Positions 1 through 10,627 of a DNA stretch of 64,000 nucleotides are shown here, piece by piece. Position numbers and translations under genes: made by a program. The notes beneath the pieces were generated by a model that made no database searches, was not told the DNA's origin, and worked only from the letters and a program-made list of their open reading frames with translations. Origin of the DNA: Rhodococcus antarcticus (lineage in GTDB: Bacteria > Actinomycetota > Actinomycetes > Mycobacteriales > Mycobacteriaceae); assembly GCF_026153295.1 (NCBI RefSeq), contig NZ_CP110615.1, positions 682,001 to 746,000 of the forward strand. The letters run 5' to 3'. Each line of letters begins with the position of its first letter. Positions within the stretch are counted from its first letter, which is position 1.

Positions 1-257
1 GCAGCGGGCAGTTCTCCGAGGTGGCCTACGGCGGGGTGGGGTTCGGTCTCGGCTTCGCCGTCACCGTCGACCCCACGGCCGGCAAGACCATGAGCTCGCC
101 GGGCGAGATCACCTGGGGCGGGGCGGCGTCGACGGCGTTCTGGGTGGATCCGGTGGAGGACCTGGTGGCGATCTTCCTGACGCAGCTTCTGCCGAGCTCC
201 ACGCACCCCATCCGCACCCAGCTGCGGACCCTGGTCCACCAGGCGCTCGTGGACTGA
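1..257 (+). CDS. Beta-lactamase-fold serine hydrolase, C-terminal fragment
   Basis: This is the last 84 codons of a gene that begins left of the window; the reading frame is open from base 3. The fragment (VGFGLGFAVTVDP, then GEITWGGAASTAFWVDP and a final helix) matches the C-terminal end of the class C beta-lactamase/esterase family (EstB-like, DUF-free beta-lactamase fold). In that family the W-G-G-A-A-S-T-x-F-W stretch contains the strand carrying the KTG-like active-site triad (here W-G-G). The catalytic Ser-x-x-Lys lies in the missing part, so activity and substrate cannot be judged. The gene ends just before a strong hairpin shared with the convergent LLM oxidoreductase. Family assignment is fairly sure, substrate unknown. 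Confidence 0.75.
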   Translation, partial: SGQFSEVAYGGVGFGLGFAVTVDPTAGKTMSSPGEITWGGAASTAFWVDPVEDLVAIFLTQLLPSSTHPIRTQLRTLVHQALVD

Positions 258-264
258 TCCGGCC

Positions 265-308
265 GTGCGGCAACGGGTCCCGGCGGGAGCCGGGACCCGT
301 TGCCGCAC
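265..308. terminator. Bidirectional terminator hairpin
   Basis: A perfect 19-bp stem (265-283 pairing with 290-308) closes a 6-nt loop between two convergent genes, immediately after one stop codon and 9 bp from the other. There is no U-tract on either side, which is usual for high-GC actinobacterial terminators. Confidence 0.8.
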
Positions 309-316
309 CCTGGCGC

Positions 317-1495
317 TCACCCGGTCGCGGCGACCTCGTCGGCGTACCGCTGCGTCATGGTGGCCACCGCGTCCATCTGGGACTGGGCGTGCCCCTCGCG
401 GGTGCTGGTCGCGCGCTCCTTCGCCTCCAGGGTGGACTGCGCGTGGGTGCGCACCGACCCCTGGAACTGCGGCATCACGTGCTGGGCGATCAGCTCGTAG
501 GACCGCTTGGTCGCCTCGGGGTTGGCCCACTCGTGGCTGAGCAGCAGCATGGCGCCGAAGCCGCCGGACTGGTCGTGCAGGCGCTGCACCTGCTTGCGCG
601 CGTCCTCCGCGGTGCCGATCGAGCCGATGCCCGCCTCGTTGATGAACTCGATCATCTCCTTGACGTCGCCACCGGCCACGGCCATCTGCGGGAAGGCGGC
701 CACCTTCTGGAAGTAGCGGAACCACTGCTCGATGCCGTGCTCCACGTCGCGGTAGGCCTGCTCCCGGGTCTCGGCGACGTGCATCAGCCCGACCAGCCGC
801 CAGTCCTCGCGGGCGACGGTGGTGCCGTGGGTGGCCGCTCGTTCCTCCATCACGTTCCAGTGGTGGGCCAGGGCGTCGAACCCGTCCGGCGAGAGCGTCG
901 CTCCGATGGAGAGCAGGCCCAGGCCGTGCTGGCCGGCCAGGCGCGGTCCGGTGGGTGAGGCGACGGCCGCGACGGTGATGTCGAACAGCGGCTCCGAGTA
1001 CGGGCGGAGCTGCAGGCGCGCGTCGATCAGGGTGTGGGTGCGGGTGGTGGCCGTGACCGACTCCCCGGCGAGCAGCCGCAGCACGATGTCGAGGTTCTCG
1101 GCGAGCAGCTCGCGGGTGTCGGTGGGGTTGAGGCCGATCATCGCCGAGTCCGTCGGGAGCGAGCCGGGTCCGACGCCGAGCATGATCCGGCCGTGCGTCA
1201 GGTGGTCCAGCAGCACCATCCGGTCGGCCACCCACAGCGGGTTGTGGTAGCTCAGCGACGTGACGCCGGTCCCGAAGCGGATGTTCCTGGTTCGCTCCGC
1301 AGCGGCGGCGATGAAGATCTCCGGGGAGGAGATGATCTCGCTGCCGGCGGAGTGGTGCTCACCGATCCACGCCTCGTCGTAGCCGCACGCGTCGAGGTGC
1401 TCCATGAGCTGCAGGTCGCGCTGCAGCGCCAGGGTCGGGTTCTCGCCGGCGGGGTGGAACGGCGCCATGAACACGCCGAAGCGGAGACGACTCAC
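317..1495 (-). CDS. LLM-class flavin-dependent oxidoreductase (limonene monooxygenase-like)
   Basis: 392-residue luciferase-like monooxygenase. The N-terminus (SRLRFGVFMAPFHPAGENPT) and the segments DEAWIGEHHS, RFGTGVTSLSYHNPL, HGRIMLGVGPGSLPTD and ASPTGPRLAG follow the bacterial luciferase TIM-barrel subgroup that includes limonene 1,2-monooxygenase. Such enzymes use reduced FMN or F420 supplied by a partner reductase. The GTG start follows GAGGAG with a 5-nt spacer, and upstream in-frame codons run through the neighbouring intergenic DNA, so the longer reading frame is not real. It lies downstream of, and co-directional with, a HAD phosphatase 56 bp away. F420 biosynthesis genes occur further on in the window, but nothing here decides between FMN and F420. 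Confidence 0.85.
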   Translation of the reverse strand: MSRLRFGVFMAPFHPAGENPTLALQRDLQLMEHLDACGYDEAWIGEHHSAGSEIISSPEIFIAAAAERTRNIRFGTGVTSLSYHNPLWVADRMVLLDHLTHGRIMLGVGPGSLPTDSAMIGLNPTDTRELLAENLDIVLRLLAGESVTATTRTHTLIDARLQLRPYSEPLFDITVAAVASPTGPRLAGQHGLGLLSIGATLSPDGFDALAHHWNVMEERAATHGTTVAREDWRLVGLMHVAETREQAYRDVEHGIEQWFRYFQKVAAFPQMAVAGGDVKEMIEFINEAGIGSIGTAEDARKQVQRLHDQSGGFGAMLLLSHEWANPEATKRSYELIAQHVMPQFQGSVRTHAQSTLEAKERATSTREGHAQSQMDAVATMTQRYADEVAATG

Positions 1496-1551
1496 GGGAA
1501 CTCCTCGGGTCGGGGTCGACGGCGTCGTCGACCCCCCGAGTGTGATCGTGG

Positions 1552-2382
1552 TCACCAGCCCGTGTCGAGGCCCCCGCCGCCGAGGAGCTGCTCCAGCCAG
1601 CGTGCGACCCCGTCCTCGCCGTGGTGCGGGGCCACCTCGTCGGCCACCGCGAGCACGTCCGGGTGGGCGTTGGCCACCGCGACGCCGCGGCCCGCCCAGC
1701 GCAGCATGCTGACGTCGTTGGGCATGTCGCCGAAGGCCACCACGTCGGCGGCGACCACCCCGAGCCCGGCGGCCACCACGGCCAGCCCGCTCGCCTTGTC
1801 CACCCCGGGCGGGCCGATCTCGACGTAGGGGCCCGACGCGCTGGCGGTGACGGTGACCTGGGCGCCGACCAGCTCCTGCACCGCCACCCGCAGCGCGTCC
1901 GGCCCACCACCGGCGGAGTGCACGACCACCTTGAGCACCCCGCCCCCGACGATCTCGGGCAACGGTCGCGGTGAGCCCGGCCACGGGCGGCTGGGTCGGT
2001 AGCCGGGCTCGTGCGCGAGGGTGCCGTCCGGCCGCTCCACGGCCGCGGTCAGCCCGGGCAGCCGCCGGCGCAGCCGCTCGACGACCTCGACGGCGGTGCC
2101 CGCGTCCAGCCGGTGCTGCGCGAGCACCCGTCCGGCGATCCGGTCCCAGGTGATCGCCCCGTTGGCGCACACCACGACCCGGCCGGCCGCGGTGCCCTCC
2201 AGCGGGCCCAGCGAGCGCGGTGCGCGCCCGGTGACGGCCACGAACGGCACCCCCGCCGCGGCCAGCGCGGCGAGCGCGGCCCGGCTGCGGGGCGAGACCT
2301 CGTGGTCCGGGCCCAGCAGGGTGCCGTCGAGGTCGCTGGCCACGAGCCGGGGGCGTCGTCGCGGCTGCTCGGGGCCGGTCAT
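1552..2382 (-). CDS. HAD-IIB (Cof-type) phosphatase
   Basis: 276-residue haloacid dehalogenase hydrolase. Motif I is DLDGTLL (residues ~18-24, nucleophile the first Asp), motif II is in VTGRAPRS, the cap-type IIB region follows, motif III is the Lys of VDKASGL and motif IV is FGDMPNDVSML. This order and spacing define Cof/YbiV-like sugar-phosphate or flavin-precursor phosphatases; the natural substrate cannot be predicted. The ATG start has GGAGGG eight bases upstream. The gene precedes the LLM oxidoreductase on the same strand and is divergent from the ATP-grasp gene at 2456, with about 70 bp between their starts. Confidence 0.85.
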   Translation of the reverse strand: MTGPEQPRRRPRLVASDLDGTLLGPDHEVSPRSRAALAALAAAGVPFVAVTGRAPRSLGPLEGTAAGRVVVCANGAITWDRIAGRVLAQHRLDAGTAVEVVERLRRRLPGLTAAVERPDGTLAHEPGYRPSRPWPGSPRPLPEIVGGGVLKVVVHSAGGGPDALRVAVQELVGAQVTVTASASGPYVEIGPPGVDKASGLAVVAAGLGVVAADVVAFGDMPNDVSMLRWAGRGVAVANAHPDVLAVADEVAPHHGEDGVARWLEQLLGGGGLDTGW

Positions 2383-2455
2383 GGTGGTTCCCTCCGTGGC
2401 GGTGCGGCACGATCACGGGAGTCCGGACCGTCCCACCCGATACGAGGAGCGTGCC

Positions 2456-3484
2456 GTGGCCCTGCGTCTGTGGTTCAACCAGGCCTACCGCGGCACCTTC
2501 CAGCTCATCGGGATGCTGCGCGGTGGTCTGGCGACCGACGGCGTCGAGATGCACGTCACGGGCAGCCACACCGCCCGCTCCACCCCGTTCCTGCAGGCCT
2601 GCGACGACGTGTTCGCCGAGCCCGAGGACGTGGTCGGCCGCGAGTGGGTGGAGCTGGCCCTGCGGATCTGCGCGGAGCGGCGCATCGACGTCTTCGTGCC
2701 CGGGCGGGAGCGGGCCGCGATCGACGACGCGGCCGGGGAGTTCGCGGCGGCCGGGGTGGCGCTGATGGTCAACCCGGCCGACGCGGTGCGGACCCTGGGG
2801 GACAAGGCGGCCGCCCACGCCAGCGCGCTGAGCCTGGGGGTGCCCGTGGCGCAGACGCACGTGGTGACCGACGCCGACGGTTTCCGCGCGGCCGTGGCGG
2901 CCCTGCGGGCCGAGGGGCTGCGGGCGTGCGTGAAGCCTGCGGTCGACCACGGCGCCAAGGGCTTCCGCGTGCTCGACGAGACCGTCGGCAGCTACGCGGA
3001 CCTGCTGGCCCTGCCGGACGCCCGGGTGCACCCCGACGAGGTGGCCCGGCGCATCGAGGCCGTCGGCGAGGTGGCACCGCTGCTGGTGTGCGAGCTGCTC
3101 GAGGGCGACGAGCTCAGCGTGGACGTGCTCTCCCAGGACGGCACCGTGCTCGCCGCGGTGCCGCGGTCCAAGGCCGGGCCGCAGTGGACCCGGCAGATCG
3201 TGGAGGACCTCGAGGCGCTCAGCATCACCGAGGCGATCACCAAGGGCCACGGGCTGCGATACCTGTCCAACGTCCAGGTCCGGTACGGCCAGGGCCGGGC
3301 GCGGCTGCTCGAGGTGAACACCCGCGCGGCCTCGGGGCTGTTCCACTCCGCGGCGAGCGGGCTGAACCTGCCGCACCTGGCCCTGCGGCTGCTGCTCGAC
3401 GGCGAGGTCCACGTGCCGGCACCCCGCTTCGGTGCCACCGTGCTCACGTGGACCGAGGCGCGCGAGGTCACCCTGCCGTTCTGA
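2456..3484 (+). CDS. ATP-grasp domain protein
   Basis: 342 residues. The N-terminal third (LRLWFNQAYRGTFQLIGML, FVPGRERAAIDDAAGEF) resembles a pre-ATP-grasp Rossmann-like half. The central domain carries LGDKAAAHASALSLGVPVAQTHVV and the ATP-binding lysine strand CVKPAVDHGAKGFRVLDE. The end has the metal-binding pattern LLEVNTRAASGLFHSA. This resembles carbamoyl-phosphate-synthetase-like ATP-grasp ligases of unknown substrate. The GTG start at 2456 is chosen because GAGGAG sits six bases upstream; the frame is open further back only across the divergent promoter region. The stop codon is 3 bp from the stop of the convergent acyl-CoA dehydrogenase, leaving no room for a terminator between them. 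Confidence 0.8.
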   Translation: MALRLWFNQAYRGTFQLIGMLRGGLATDGVEMHVTGSHTARSTPFLQACDDVFAEPEDVVGREWVELALRICAERRIDVFVPGRERAAIDDAAGEFAAAGVALMVNPADAVRTLGDKAAAHASALSLGVPVAQTHVVTDADGFRAAVAALRAEGLRACVKPAVDHGAKGFRVLDETVGSYADLLALPDARVHPDEVARRIEAVGEVAPLLVCELLEGDELSVDVLSQDGTVLAAVPRSKAGPQWTRQIVEDLEALSITEAITKGHGLRYLSNVQVRYGQGRARLLEVNTRAASGLFHSAASGLNLPHLALRLLLDGEVHVPAPRFGATVLTWTEAREVTLPF

Positions 3485-3487
3485 GCC

Positions 3488-4708
3488 TCATCGCGGCCGG
3501 GGCAGCATCTCGTCGGAGATGATCTTGCGCTGGATCTCGGAGGTGCCCTCGAAGATCGTGGTCAGCCGCGCGTCGCGCCAGTGCCGCTCGACGGCGCGCT
3601 CGGTGGTGTAGCCGTTGCCGCCGTGCAGCTGCATGGCCTGCGTGGTCACCGCCGCGGCCATCTCGCTCGCCCGGAGCTTGGCCATGGCGGCCTGCCGGGT
3701 GCAGCCCACGCCGCAGTCGATGAGGTGGGCCACCTGCCGGTACAGCGCCCGGGCGGCCTCGACCTCGCTGGCCATGTCGGCCAGGGCGAAGCGCAGCGCC
3801 TGGAAGTCGCCGATGGGGTGGCCGAACTGCTCGCGCTCCTGCAGGTAGGTGGTGCAGTCCTCCACCGCGGCCTGGGCCAGCCCGACCGCGCGCGCAGCGG
3901 TGTGCACCCGGGCCACGTCCAGCCAGGCGCCCACCCCGGAGAAGCCGCTCTCGTCGCCGTGGCCGGTGGTGACCACGTTGCCCGCCGGGACGCGCACGCC
4001 GTCGAGCGCCAGGTCCCAGGTGAGGAACCCGTGGTAGCCGATCTTGTCGATGGGCGTGCCGGTGAGCCCGTCGGGGAAGCTGCCCCGCTCCTTCTCGACG
4101 AGCAGGGTCTCCAGGCCGGCCGAGCGGGGCTCGCCGGGCTCGGCGTCCCGGGTGCGCACGAGGACCTGGATGAAGTCGGCGGCCTCGGCGTTGCCGCACC
4201 AGCGCTTGTGCCCGGTGATCACCCACTCGTCGGTGCCGCCCGAGCGGTCGCGGACGGCCCTGGTGCGCACCCCGGCGAGGTCGGACCCGGCGTCGGGCTC
4301 GCTGAGCGCGATGGCCCCGATCCAGTCGCCCCGGGCGGAGCGCTCGAGCAGCTCGGTGCGCCGGGAGTCGTCGGCCAGGCCGGTGCCCAGGCCCTGGGCG
4401 CGGGCGATGATGCTGGCCACGCTCATCCAGGCCCGGGCGAGCTCCTCCGCGACCATGCAGTACTCGAAGGCCCCCAGGCCCATCCCGCCGTGCTCGGTGC
4501 CCGTGGTGATGCCGAAGTACCCCAGCTCGGCGAGCCGTCCCAGCAGCGCCGGCGGTATGAGGCCCTTCCGGGGATCGAGCTCGTTCGCGACGGGCAGCAC
4601 CTCCTCGCGCGCGAAGGTGCGCGCCTGCAGCTGCAGCGACTCGCGCTCCGGGGTGTGCCACGGGGGCGGCAGGTCGGGCAGCGCGGGTGGGCGCAGGTGA
4701 TCGGTCAC
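3488..4708 (-). CDS. Acyl-CoA dehydrogenase
   Basis: 406-residue FAD flavoprotein catalysing alpha,beta-dehydrogenation of an acyl-CoA. Seen: N-terminal helical domain (LGYFGITTGTEHGGMGLG), the middle beta-domain with AIALSEPDAGSDL and WVITGHKRWCGNA, and the C-terminal helical domain ending TIFEGTSEIQRKIISDEML. The Glu of FEGTSEIQ aligns with the catalytic base of medium-chain and glutaryl-type dehydrogenases. It is closest in style to glutaryl-CoA or long-chain-like members, but chain length is not inferable. No Shine-Dalgarno is near the GTG; instead TAGCGT lies exactly 8 nt upstream (4717-4722), suggesting a leaderless mRNA. Confidence 0.88.
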   Translation of the reverse strand: MTDHLRPPALPDLPPPWHTPERESLQLQARTFAREEVLPVANELDPRKGLIPPALLGRLAELGYFGITTGTEHGGMGLGAFEYCMVAEELARAWMSVASIIARAQGLGTGLADDSRRTELLERSARGDWIGAIALSEPDAGSDLAGVRTRAVRDRSGGTDEWVITGHKRWCGNAEAADFIQVLVRTRDAEPGEPRSAGLETLLVEKERGSFPDGLTGTPIDKIGYHGFLTWDLALDGVRVPAGNVVTTGHGDESGFSGVGAWLDVARVHTAARAVGLAQAAVEDCTTYLQEREQFGHPIGDFQALRFALADMASEVEAARALYRQVAHLIDCGVGCTRQAAMAKLRASEMAAAVTTQAMQLHGGNGYTTERAVERHWRDARLTTIFEGTSEIQRKIISDEMLPRPR

Positions 4709-4813
4709 GAGCAGCGACGCTAACCGGACCTCCCGCGAGCCGCACGAGCGGACGCGACCCCGGCCGCGACGACGACCGGTGCCGCCGGGTCCGTCGGGAG
4801 CGGGGCCCGGTGC

Positions 4814-5536
4814 TCAGATCTCGCGGGTGACCTTCTCGGTCTGCACGCGCCGGGTGGTCCGCGCGTCGTCGGGGTTGGCCACCTGCACCAGCGACGCCCC
4901 GGCCGCCAGCACCGCCAGCAGCCCGTCGACCAGGCCGACCGTGGTGTCCCAGCCGGCCGAGGAGAGCACCCGGTCCTGGGCGGTGAGCCCCTGGCGCGAT
5001 GCGGAGGCCCGGGCCGCCCCGAGCACCTCGTCCACGCTGCGCTCCTCCAGCGCCGGGTCGTCACCGCCGACGGGGGTGGGAGCGAAGGCGTCGCCGTGCA
5101 CCCGTACCGCCGTGGCGTAGTCGGTGATCCCGATCGCGAGCCCGTCGATCCCGCGGCCGAAGGCGTCCAGGCTGAGCACCGCCACCTCGGGGGCCGCCTC
5201 GGCCTCGGGCAGCCGCTCGAGGGTGCACAGGGCCACCTCTGCACCGTCCGGGTCGGCCACGACCACGCCCCCGCACCACCAGACCCCCAGGTGCACGGCC
5301 ACGCTCTGCCAGTGCGCCGGCAGGAGCACGGCCACCGGGTCGCCGGGGTTCACGCCCAGCTCGTCCCGGAGCAGGTTCGCCGTCTTGGCCGCCCAGTTCG
5401 CCAGCGTGGTGCCGGAGACCTCCACCCGCTCCCCGGTGGCGTCGTCGTAGTAGGTGACCAGCGGACGTGCGGCGTCGACGGCCAGGATCGGGCGCAGCAG
5501 CGCGTCCGCGAGGGTGGGGGCGGCAGCGGGGTACAT
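4814..5536 (-). CDS. TIGR03089 family protein (truncated AMP-ligase-like)
   Basis: 240 residues resembling only the N-terminal portion of acyl-CoA synthetase/AMP-dependent ligases: PLVTYYDDATGERVEVSGTTLANWAAKTANLL and DPVAVLLPAHWQSVAVHLGVWWCGGVVV. The P-loop-like Ser/Thr/Gly motif and the whole C-terminal domain of true ligases are absent, so catalysis as an adenylating enzyme is unlikely. The family is conserved in actinobacteria next to LCP (CpsA) genes, as here (M. tuberculosis Rv3268-Rv3267 order, recalled). A box CACCCT lies 6 nt before the ATG and no Shine-Dalgarno is seen, consistent with leaderless initiation. Role unknown. Confidence 0.8.
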   Translation of the reverse strand: MYPAAAPTLADALLRPILAVDAARPLVTYYDDATGERVEVSGTTLANWAAKTANLLRDELGVNPGDPVAVLLPAHWQSVAVHLGVWWCGGVVVADPDGAEVALCTLERLPEAEAAPEVAVLSLDAFGRGIDGLAIGITDYATAVRVHGDAFAPTPVGGDDPALEERSVDEVLGAARASASRQGLTAQDRVLSSAGWDTTVGLVDGLLAVLAAGASLVQVANPDDARTTRRVQTEKVTREI

Positions 5537-5638
5537 GGCCCCAGGGTGTCAGTCCCGTCCCGGTCGCCGCTCGGCCAGGTCTCCCGGCCGCGTAGTCGTA
5601 CGCATGTGCGCGGACCGACGATCGAGCAGGCTCGTGCC

Positions 5639-5929
5639 ATGAGCACACCGCAGCCGCAGACCTCCTCCACCGCCGCCTTCTACCTGCAGGCCGTGATCGC
5701 CTTCGGGATCAGCCTCGCGGGGTGCGTCGTGGGCATCGCCTACCTGCCCATCGACCCCTGGCAGCGCGCGTTCCTGGCCATGACGCTGCTGTTCGTCGTC
5801 ACCAGCGCCTTCACCCTGGCGAAGGTGGTCCGCGACCGCCAGGAGATCTCGACCGTCCGTGTGCGGGTCGACGAGGCACGCCTGGAGAAGCTGCTCGTCG
5901 AGCACGACCCGTTCCGCGTCGCGGCGTGA
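5639..5929 (+). CDS. YiaA/YiaB two-helix membrane protein
   Basis: 96 residues with two membrane helices: about residues 14-36 (FYLQAVIAFGISLAGCVVGIA) and 44-63 (RAFLAMTLLFVVTSAFTLA), followed by KVVRDRQE and a charged cytoplasmic tail. The conserved LAKVVRDR after helix 2 is the signature of the YiaAB two-helix domain. Function is not established. The chosen ATG gives the family-typical N-terminus; it has only a weak Shine-Dalgarno but a CAGGCT box 6 nt upstream. It converges with the LCP gene only 7 bp away and diverges from the TIGR03089 gene. Confidence 0.8.
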   Translation: MSTPQPQTSSTAAFYLQAVIAFGISLAGCVVGIAYLPIDPWQRAFLAMTLLFVVTSAFTLAKVVRDRQEISTVRVRVDEARLEKLLVEHDPFRVAA

Positions 5930-5936
5930 CCGGTGA

Positions 5937-7745
5937 TCAGCTGACGCAGGTGGGTCCGCCCGTGGCGGCGACGGGTGCGGCGGGAGGCTCGACCGGAGCG
6001 GCCTGCACCGCCGGTGCGGCCGTGGCCGTGGAGCCGGCGGACCCCGGCCCGGAGTAGTCGCTGCCGAGCACGACCCGCGCCGTGCCCCGCTGCACGCCGT
6101 CGTCCTGCCGGACGGGGAGCCCGCCGAGCTGGGCGGCCACGGCGGCGGCGCCGGCGTCGTCCGGGCTCGGGGCCAGCACCGATGACGTGCTCGACGAGCT
6201 CGCGTTGCCGACGCTCCCGGACCCGAAGCCGGCGGCGGACAGGGTCTCGGCGACCCGGGCGGCCAGGCCCGAGGTGCCGCTGGCGTTGGACACGTCCACG
6301 GTGGTGGTCGAGGGGTCGGTTCCGGCCGGCGCCGCTGCAGGGTTGCCCCCGGGGCCAGCCAGGAGCCCGGAGGTGAAGGCGCGCACCGCGTCCGGGTCCA
6401 CCTCGACGATGCTGGACCCGTCGGGGCTGGTCGCGTCCGGGTTCGCCACGGGGATGGTCTGGAAGGTCACCGCACCGCCGGCCAGGCCGGCGAGCTGCGT
6501 CGCGAACCCCACCACGTCCCAGCCGGAGTCGATCACGACCGACCGCTGCACCGCCGCGCTGAGCTGGCCGAGGGCGCCGGGGCTGGTGAGGGTGCCCGCG
6601 GAGAGCACCTTCTTCGCCAGCGAGGCCATGAAGACCTGCTGACGGGTGATCCGGTCGAGGTCACCGCGGGGGAGGTTCTTGCGCTGGCGCACGAAGCTCA
6701 GCGCGTCGGCGCCGCTCAGCGTCTGCACCCCCGCGGGGAAGTCGGCCCCGGAGAAGGGGTCCGACGTCGCGGCGGCCAGGCACACCGGCACACCGTCGAC
6801 CGCGTCGGTGAGCAGGACGAACCCCAGCAGGCCGATCTCCGCGTAGTGGTCGACGGTGACGCCGGTGAGCTCCTGGACGGTGGCGACGAGAGCCGTCCGG
6901 CCCGCCTCGGTGGACGGCGCCTCGGCGTCCACCTGGTTCGTGCCCTGCCGGACCAGCTCGTCGGCGCGCTGGGCCTTCGCGGTGCCGTAGGCGCCGTTGA
7001 TCTTCTTCCTGCCCTGACCGGGCACGTCGACGAAGGAGTCGCGCGGGATGGACACCGCGGTGGCCGAGCTCCCGTCGTTGGGCACCCGCACCAGGATGAT
7101 CGTGTCGGTGTTGGTGGTGGCCACGTCGCCGGCCCGCAGCAGGGCGAGCTCGTCGGGCGAGAGCGGGTTGCCCTGGGCGTCGGCGCGGCTGTCGGTCCCC
7201 ACCAGGAGGATGTCTGTCGCGCCGTCGGCGGGGGCTCCGCCGTCCCCGGACATGGAGGGTCCCAGGTCCAGCGCGCTCGTCGTGGCGAGCTGGGAGGTCA
7301 GGGTGTCGATGGTGCGCCAGGCCGTGCCGGTGACGGCCAGCACCAGGACCGAGGCGAGCGCGACGAGGCTGCGTCCGAGCACGCGGGCACGGGCCGCAGG
7401 GGCTGCCGGACCGGGGGGGCGCACGACGGGCCGGGCCGGAGCGGGGGGGTGGGAGGCCGGCGCGCGGCGTGGCGCCAGGGGCGGCAGGGGCGGCCGGTGT
7501 CCCGCACCGGACGCCCCGGCGAGCTCCCGGCGGTCGCGCCCGCGCAGACGACCGTCGGACGGCAGGGGTGGAAGCGGTGGAAGCGGTGGAAGGGGACGGG
7601 CGGGCGGCGGCGAGCCGGCCCGCAGCGGAGGCAGGGGCGACGGGTTGCGGGGCTGGCGGGGAGCTCCCGACGCGCCCGGTCCGTAGCGGCGGGGAGCGCT
7701 GCGGCGGGGCTCGTCCGCCTCGCCCCGTGTCGGGCCGTTCTGCAA
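5937..7745 (-). CDS. LytR-CpsA-Psr (LCP) cell-wall glycopolymer ligase with LytR_C domain
   Basis: 602 residues. Order: a long Pro/Arg/Gly-rich cytoplasmic tail (~1-130), one membrane helix (SLVALASVLVLAVTGTAW, ~135-155), the extracellular LCP catalytic domain (~195-400) with PRDSFVDVPGQGRKKINGAYG-type and RKNLPRGDLDRITRQQ motifs whose Arg residues bind polyprenyl pyrophosphate, and a C-terminal LytR_C domain (VDVSNASGTSGLAARVAETL, ~490-575). LCP proteins transfer undecaprenyl- or decaprenyl-linked glycopolymers, such as arabinogalactan, to peptidoglycan, fitting the divergent rml/wbbL linker genes. The start is TTG with GGGAGA about 6 nt upstream. A 9-bp unit repeated three times (7568-7594) encodes Pro-Leu-Pro repeats in the tail. 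Confidence 0.88.
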   Translation of the reverse strand: MQNGPTRGEADEPRRSAPRRYGPGASGAPRQPRNPSPLPPLRAGSPPPARPLPPLPPLPPLPSDGRLRGRDRRELAGASGAGHRPPLPPLAPRRAPASHPPAPARPVVRPPGPAAPAARARVLGRSLVALASVLVLAVTGTAWRTIDTLTSQLATTSALDLGPSMSGDGGAPADGATDILLVGTDSRADAQGNPLSPDELALLRAGDVATTNTDTIILVRVPNDGSSATAVSIPRDSFVDVPGQGRKKINGAYGTAKAQRADELVRQGTNQVDAEAPSTEAGRTALVATVQELTGVTVDHYAEIGLLGFVLLTDAVDGVPVCLAAATSDPFSGADFPAGVQTLSGADALSFVRQRKNLPRGDLDRITRQQVFMASLAKKVLSAGTLTSPGALGQLSAAVQRSVVIDSGWDVVGFATQLAGLAGGAVTFQTIPVANPDATSPDGSSIVEVDPDAVRAFTSGLLAGPGGNPAAAPAGTDPSTTTVDVSNASGTSGLAARVAETLSAAGFGSGSVGNASSSSTSSVLAPSPDDAGAAAVAAQLGGLPVRQDDGVQRGTARVVLGSDYSGPGSAGSTATAAPAVQAAPVEPPAAPVAATGGPTCVS

Positions 7746-7831
7746 CTCTGTCTCCCACGCTCGGTGACCGCCAGGGGGTCGGGTCCGCGTCGGTCACCCA
7801 GGCTAGCGGTGTCGAGCGGTGCAGATCGTGA

Positions 7832-9758
<1,927 letters not shown>

Positions 9759-9762
<4 letters not shown>

Positions 9763-10619
9763 GCATCACCACCTCCGAGCAGCTCGCCGTGGTGACGGTG
9801 ACCTTCTCCCCGGGGGCACACCTGGAGTCCTTCCTGACCGGGGTGCGTGCGGCCACGGTGCTGCAGCCCCGGGTGGTGCTGGCCGACAACGGTTCCACCG
9901 ACGGCGCCCCCGAGGCCGCGGTCGCTGCGCACCCCGGTGTCGAGCTGCTGCGCACGGGGGAGAACCTCGGCTACGGGGCGGCGGTGAACCGGGCCGTGGC
10001 TGACCTGCCCGCGGCGGTGGAGTGGGTGCTGGTCGCCAACCCGGACGTGCGCCTGCACCCGGGCAGCCTCGACGAGCTGCTGGCCGTGGCTGCCCGCTGG
10101 CCCCGAGCCGCGGCCCTCGGGCCCCTGGTGCGCGAGCCGGAGGGCGACGTGTACCCCTCGGCCCGGGCGGTGCCGGACCTCGTCTCCGGGACCGGGCACG
10201 CGGTGCTGGGCCGGGCGTGGCCGGGCAACCCGTTCAGCGCGGCCTACCGCCGCACCGGCGAGGAGCCCGTGGAGCGCACCGCCGGGTGGCTGTCCGGGTC
10301 GTGCCTGCTGCTGCGGCGCAGCGCCTTCCGCTCGGTCGGCGGGTTCGACCCGCGCTACTTCATGTACTTCGAGGACGTGGACCTCGGTGACCGGTTGAGC
10401 CGCGCTGGGTGGTGGAACGTCTACGCCCCCAGTGCGGAGGTCGTCCACGAGCAGGGTCACGCCGCCCGCCGGGCGCCCGGGGCGATGCTGGCGGCGCACC
10501 ACGCGAGCGCGTACCGCTTCCAGGCCGACCGGCACCCGGGCGTGGTGGGTGCGCCGGTGCGGCTGGCGCTGCGGGTGGGTCTCGCGGTGCGCAGCCGGCT
10601 CGCCGTGCGCGCGGCCTGA
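9759..10619 (+). CDS. wbbL: GT2 rhamnosyltransferase, WbbL-like
   Basis: 286-residue family 2 glycosyltransferase. The nucleotide-sugar fold shows VVTVTFSPG, LADNGSTDGAPEAAV and WVLVANPDVRL (DxD-like), then the acceptor region GSCLLLRRSAFRSVGGFDPRYFMYFEDVDLGDRLSRAGW. This is the pattern of WbbL, which transfers L-rhamnose from dTDP-rhamnose to decaprenyl-PP-GlcNAc to start the arabinogalactan linker. The assignment rests on co-operonic rmlB/rmlD and the conserved actinobacterial order. No transmembrane segment is evident; it probably acts on the inner face of the membrane. Confidence 0.85.
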
Positions 10620-10627
10620 GGGTTCGG

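Noticed and set aside
317-3412. 1031-codon open frame on the minus strand spanning the LLM gene, the HAD gene and the ATP-grasp gene
   Set aside because: Only the 392-codon LLM part has homology and a ribosome site; the rest is antisense or off-frame coding shadow typical of very high GC DNA.
4814-5536. Complete acyl-CoA synthetase
   Set aside because: The 240-residue protein lacks the adenylate-forming P-loop and the C-terminal domain; it is the TIGR03089 family, not a broken gene.
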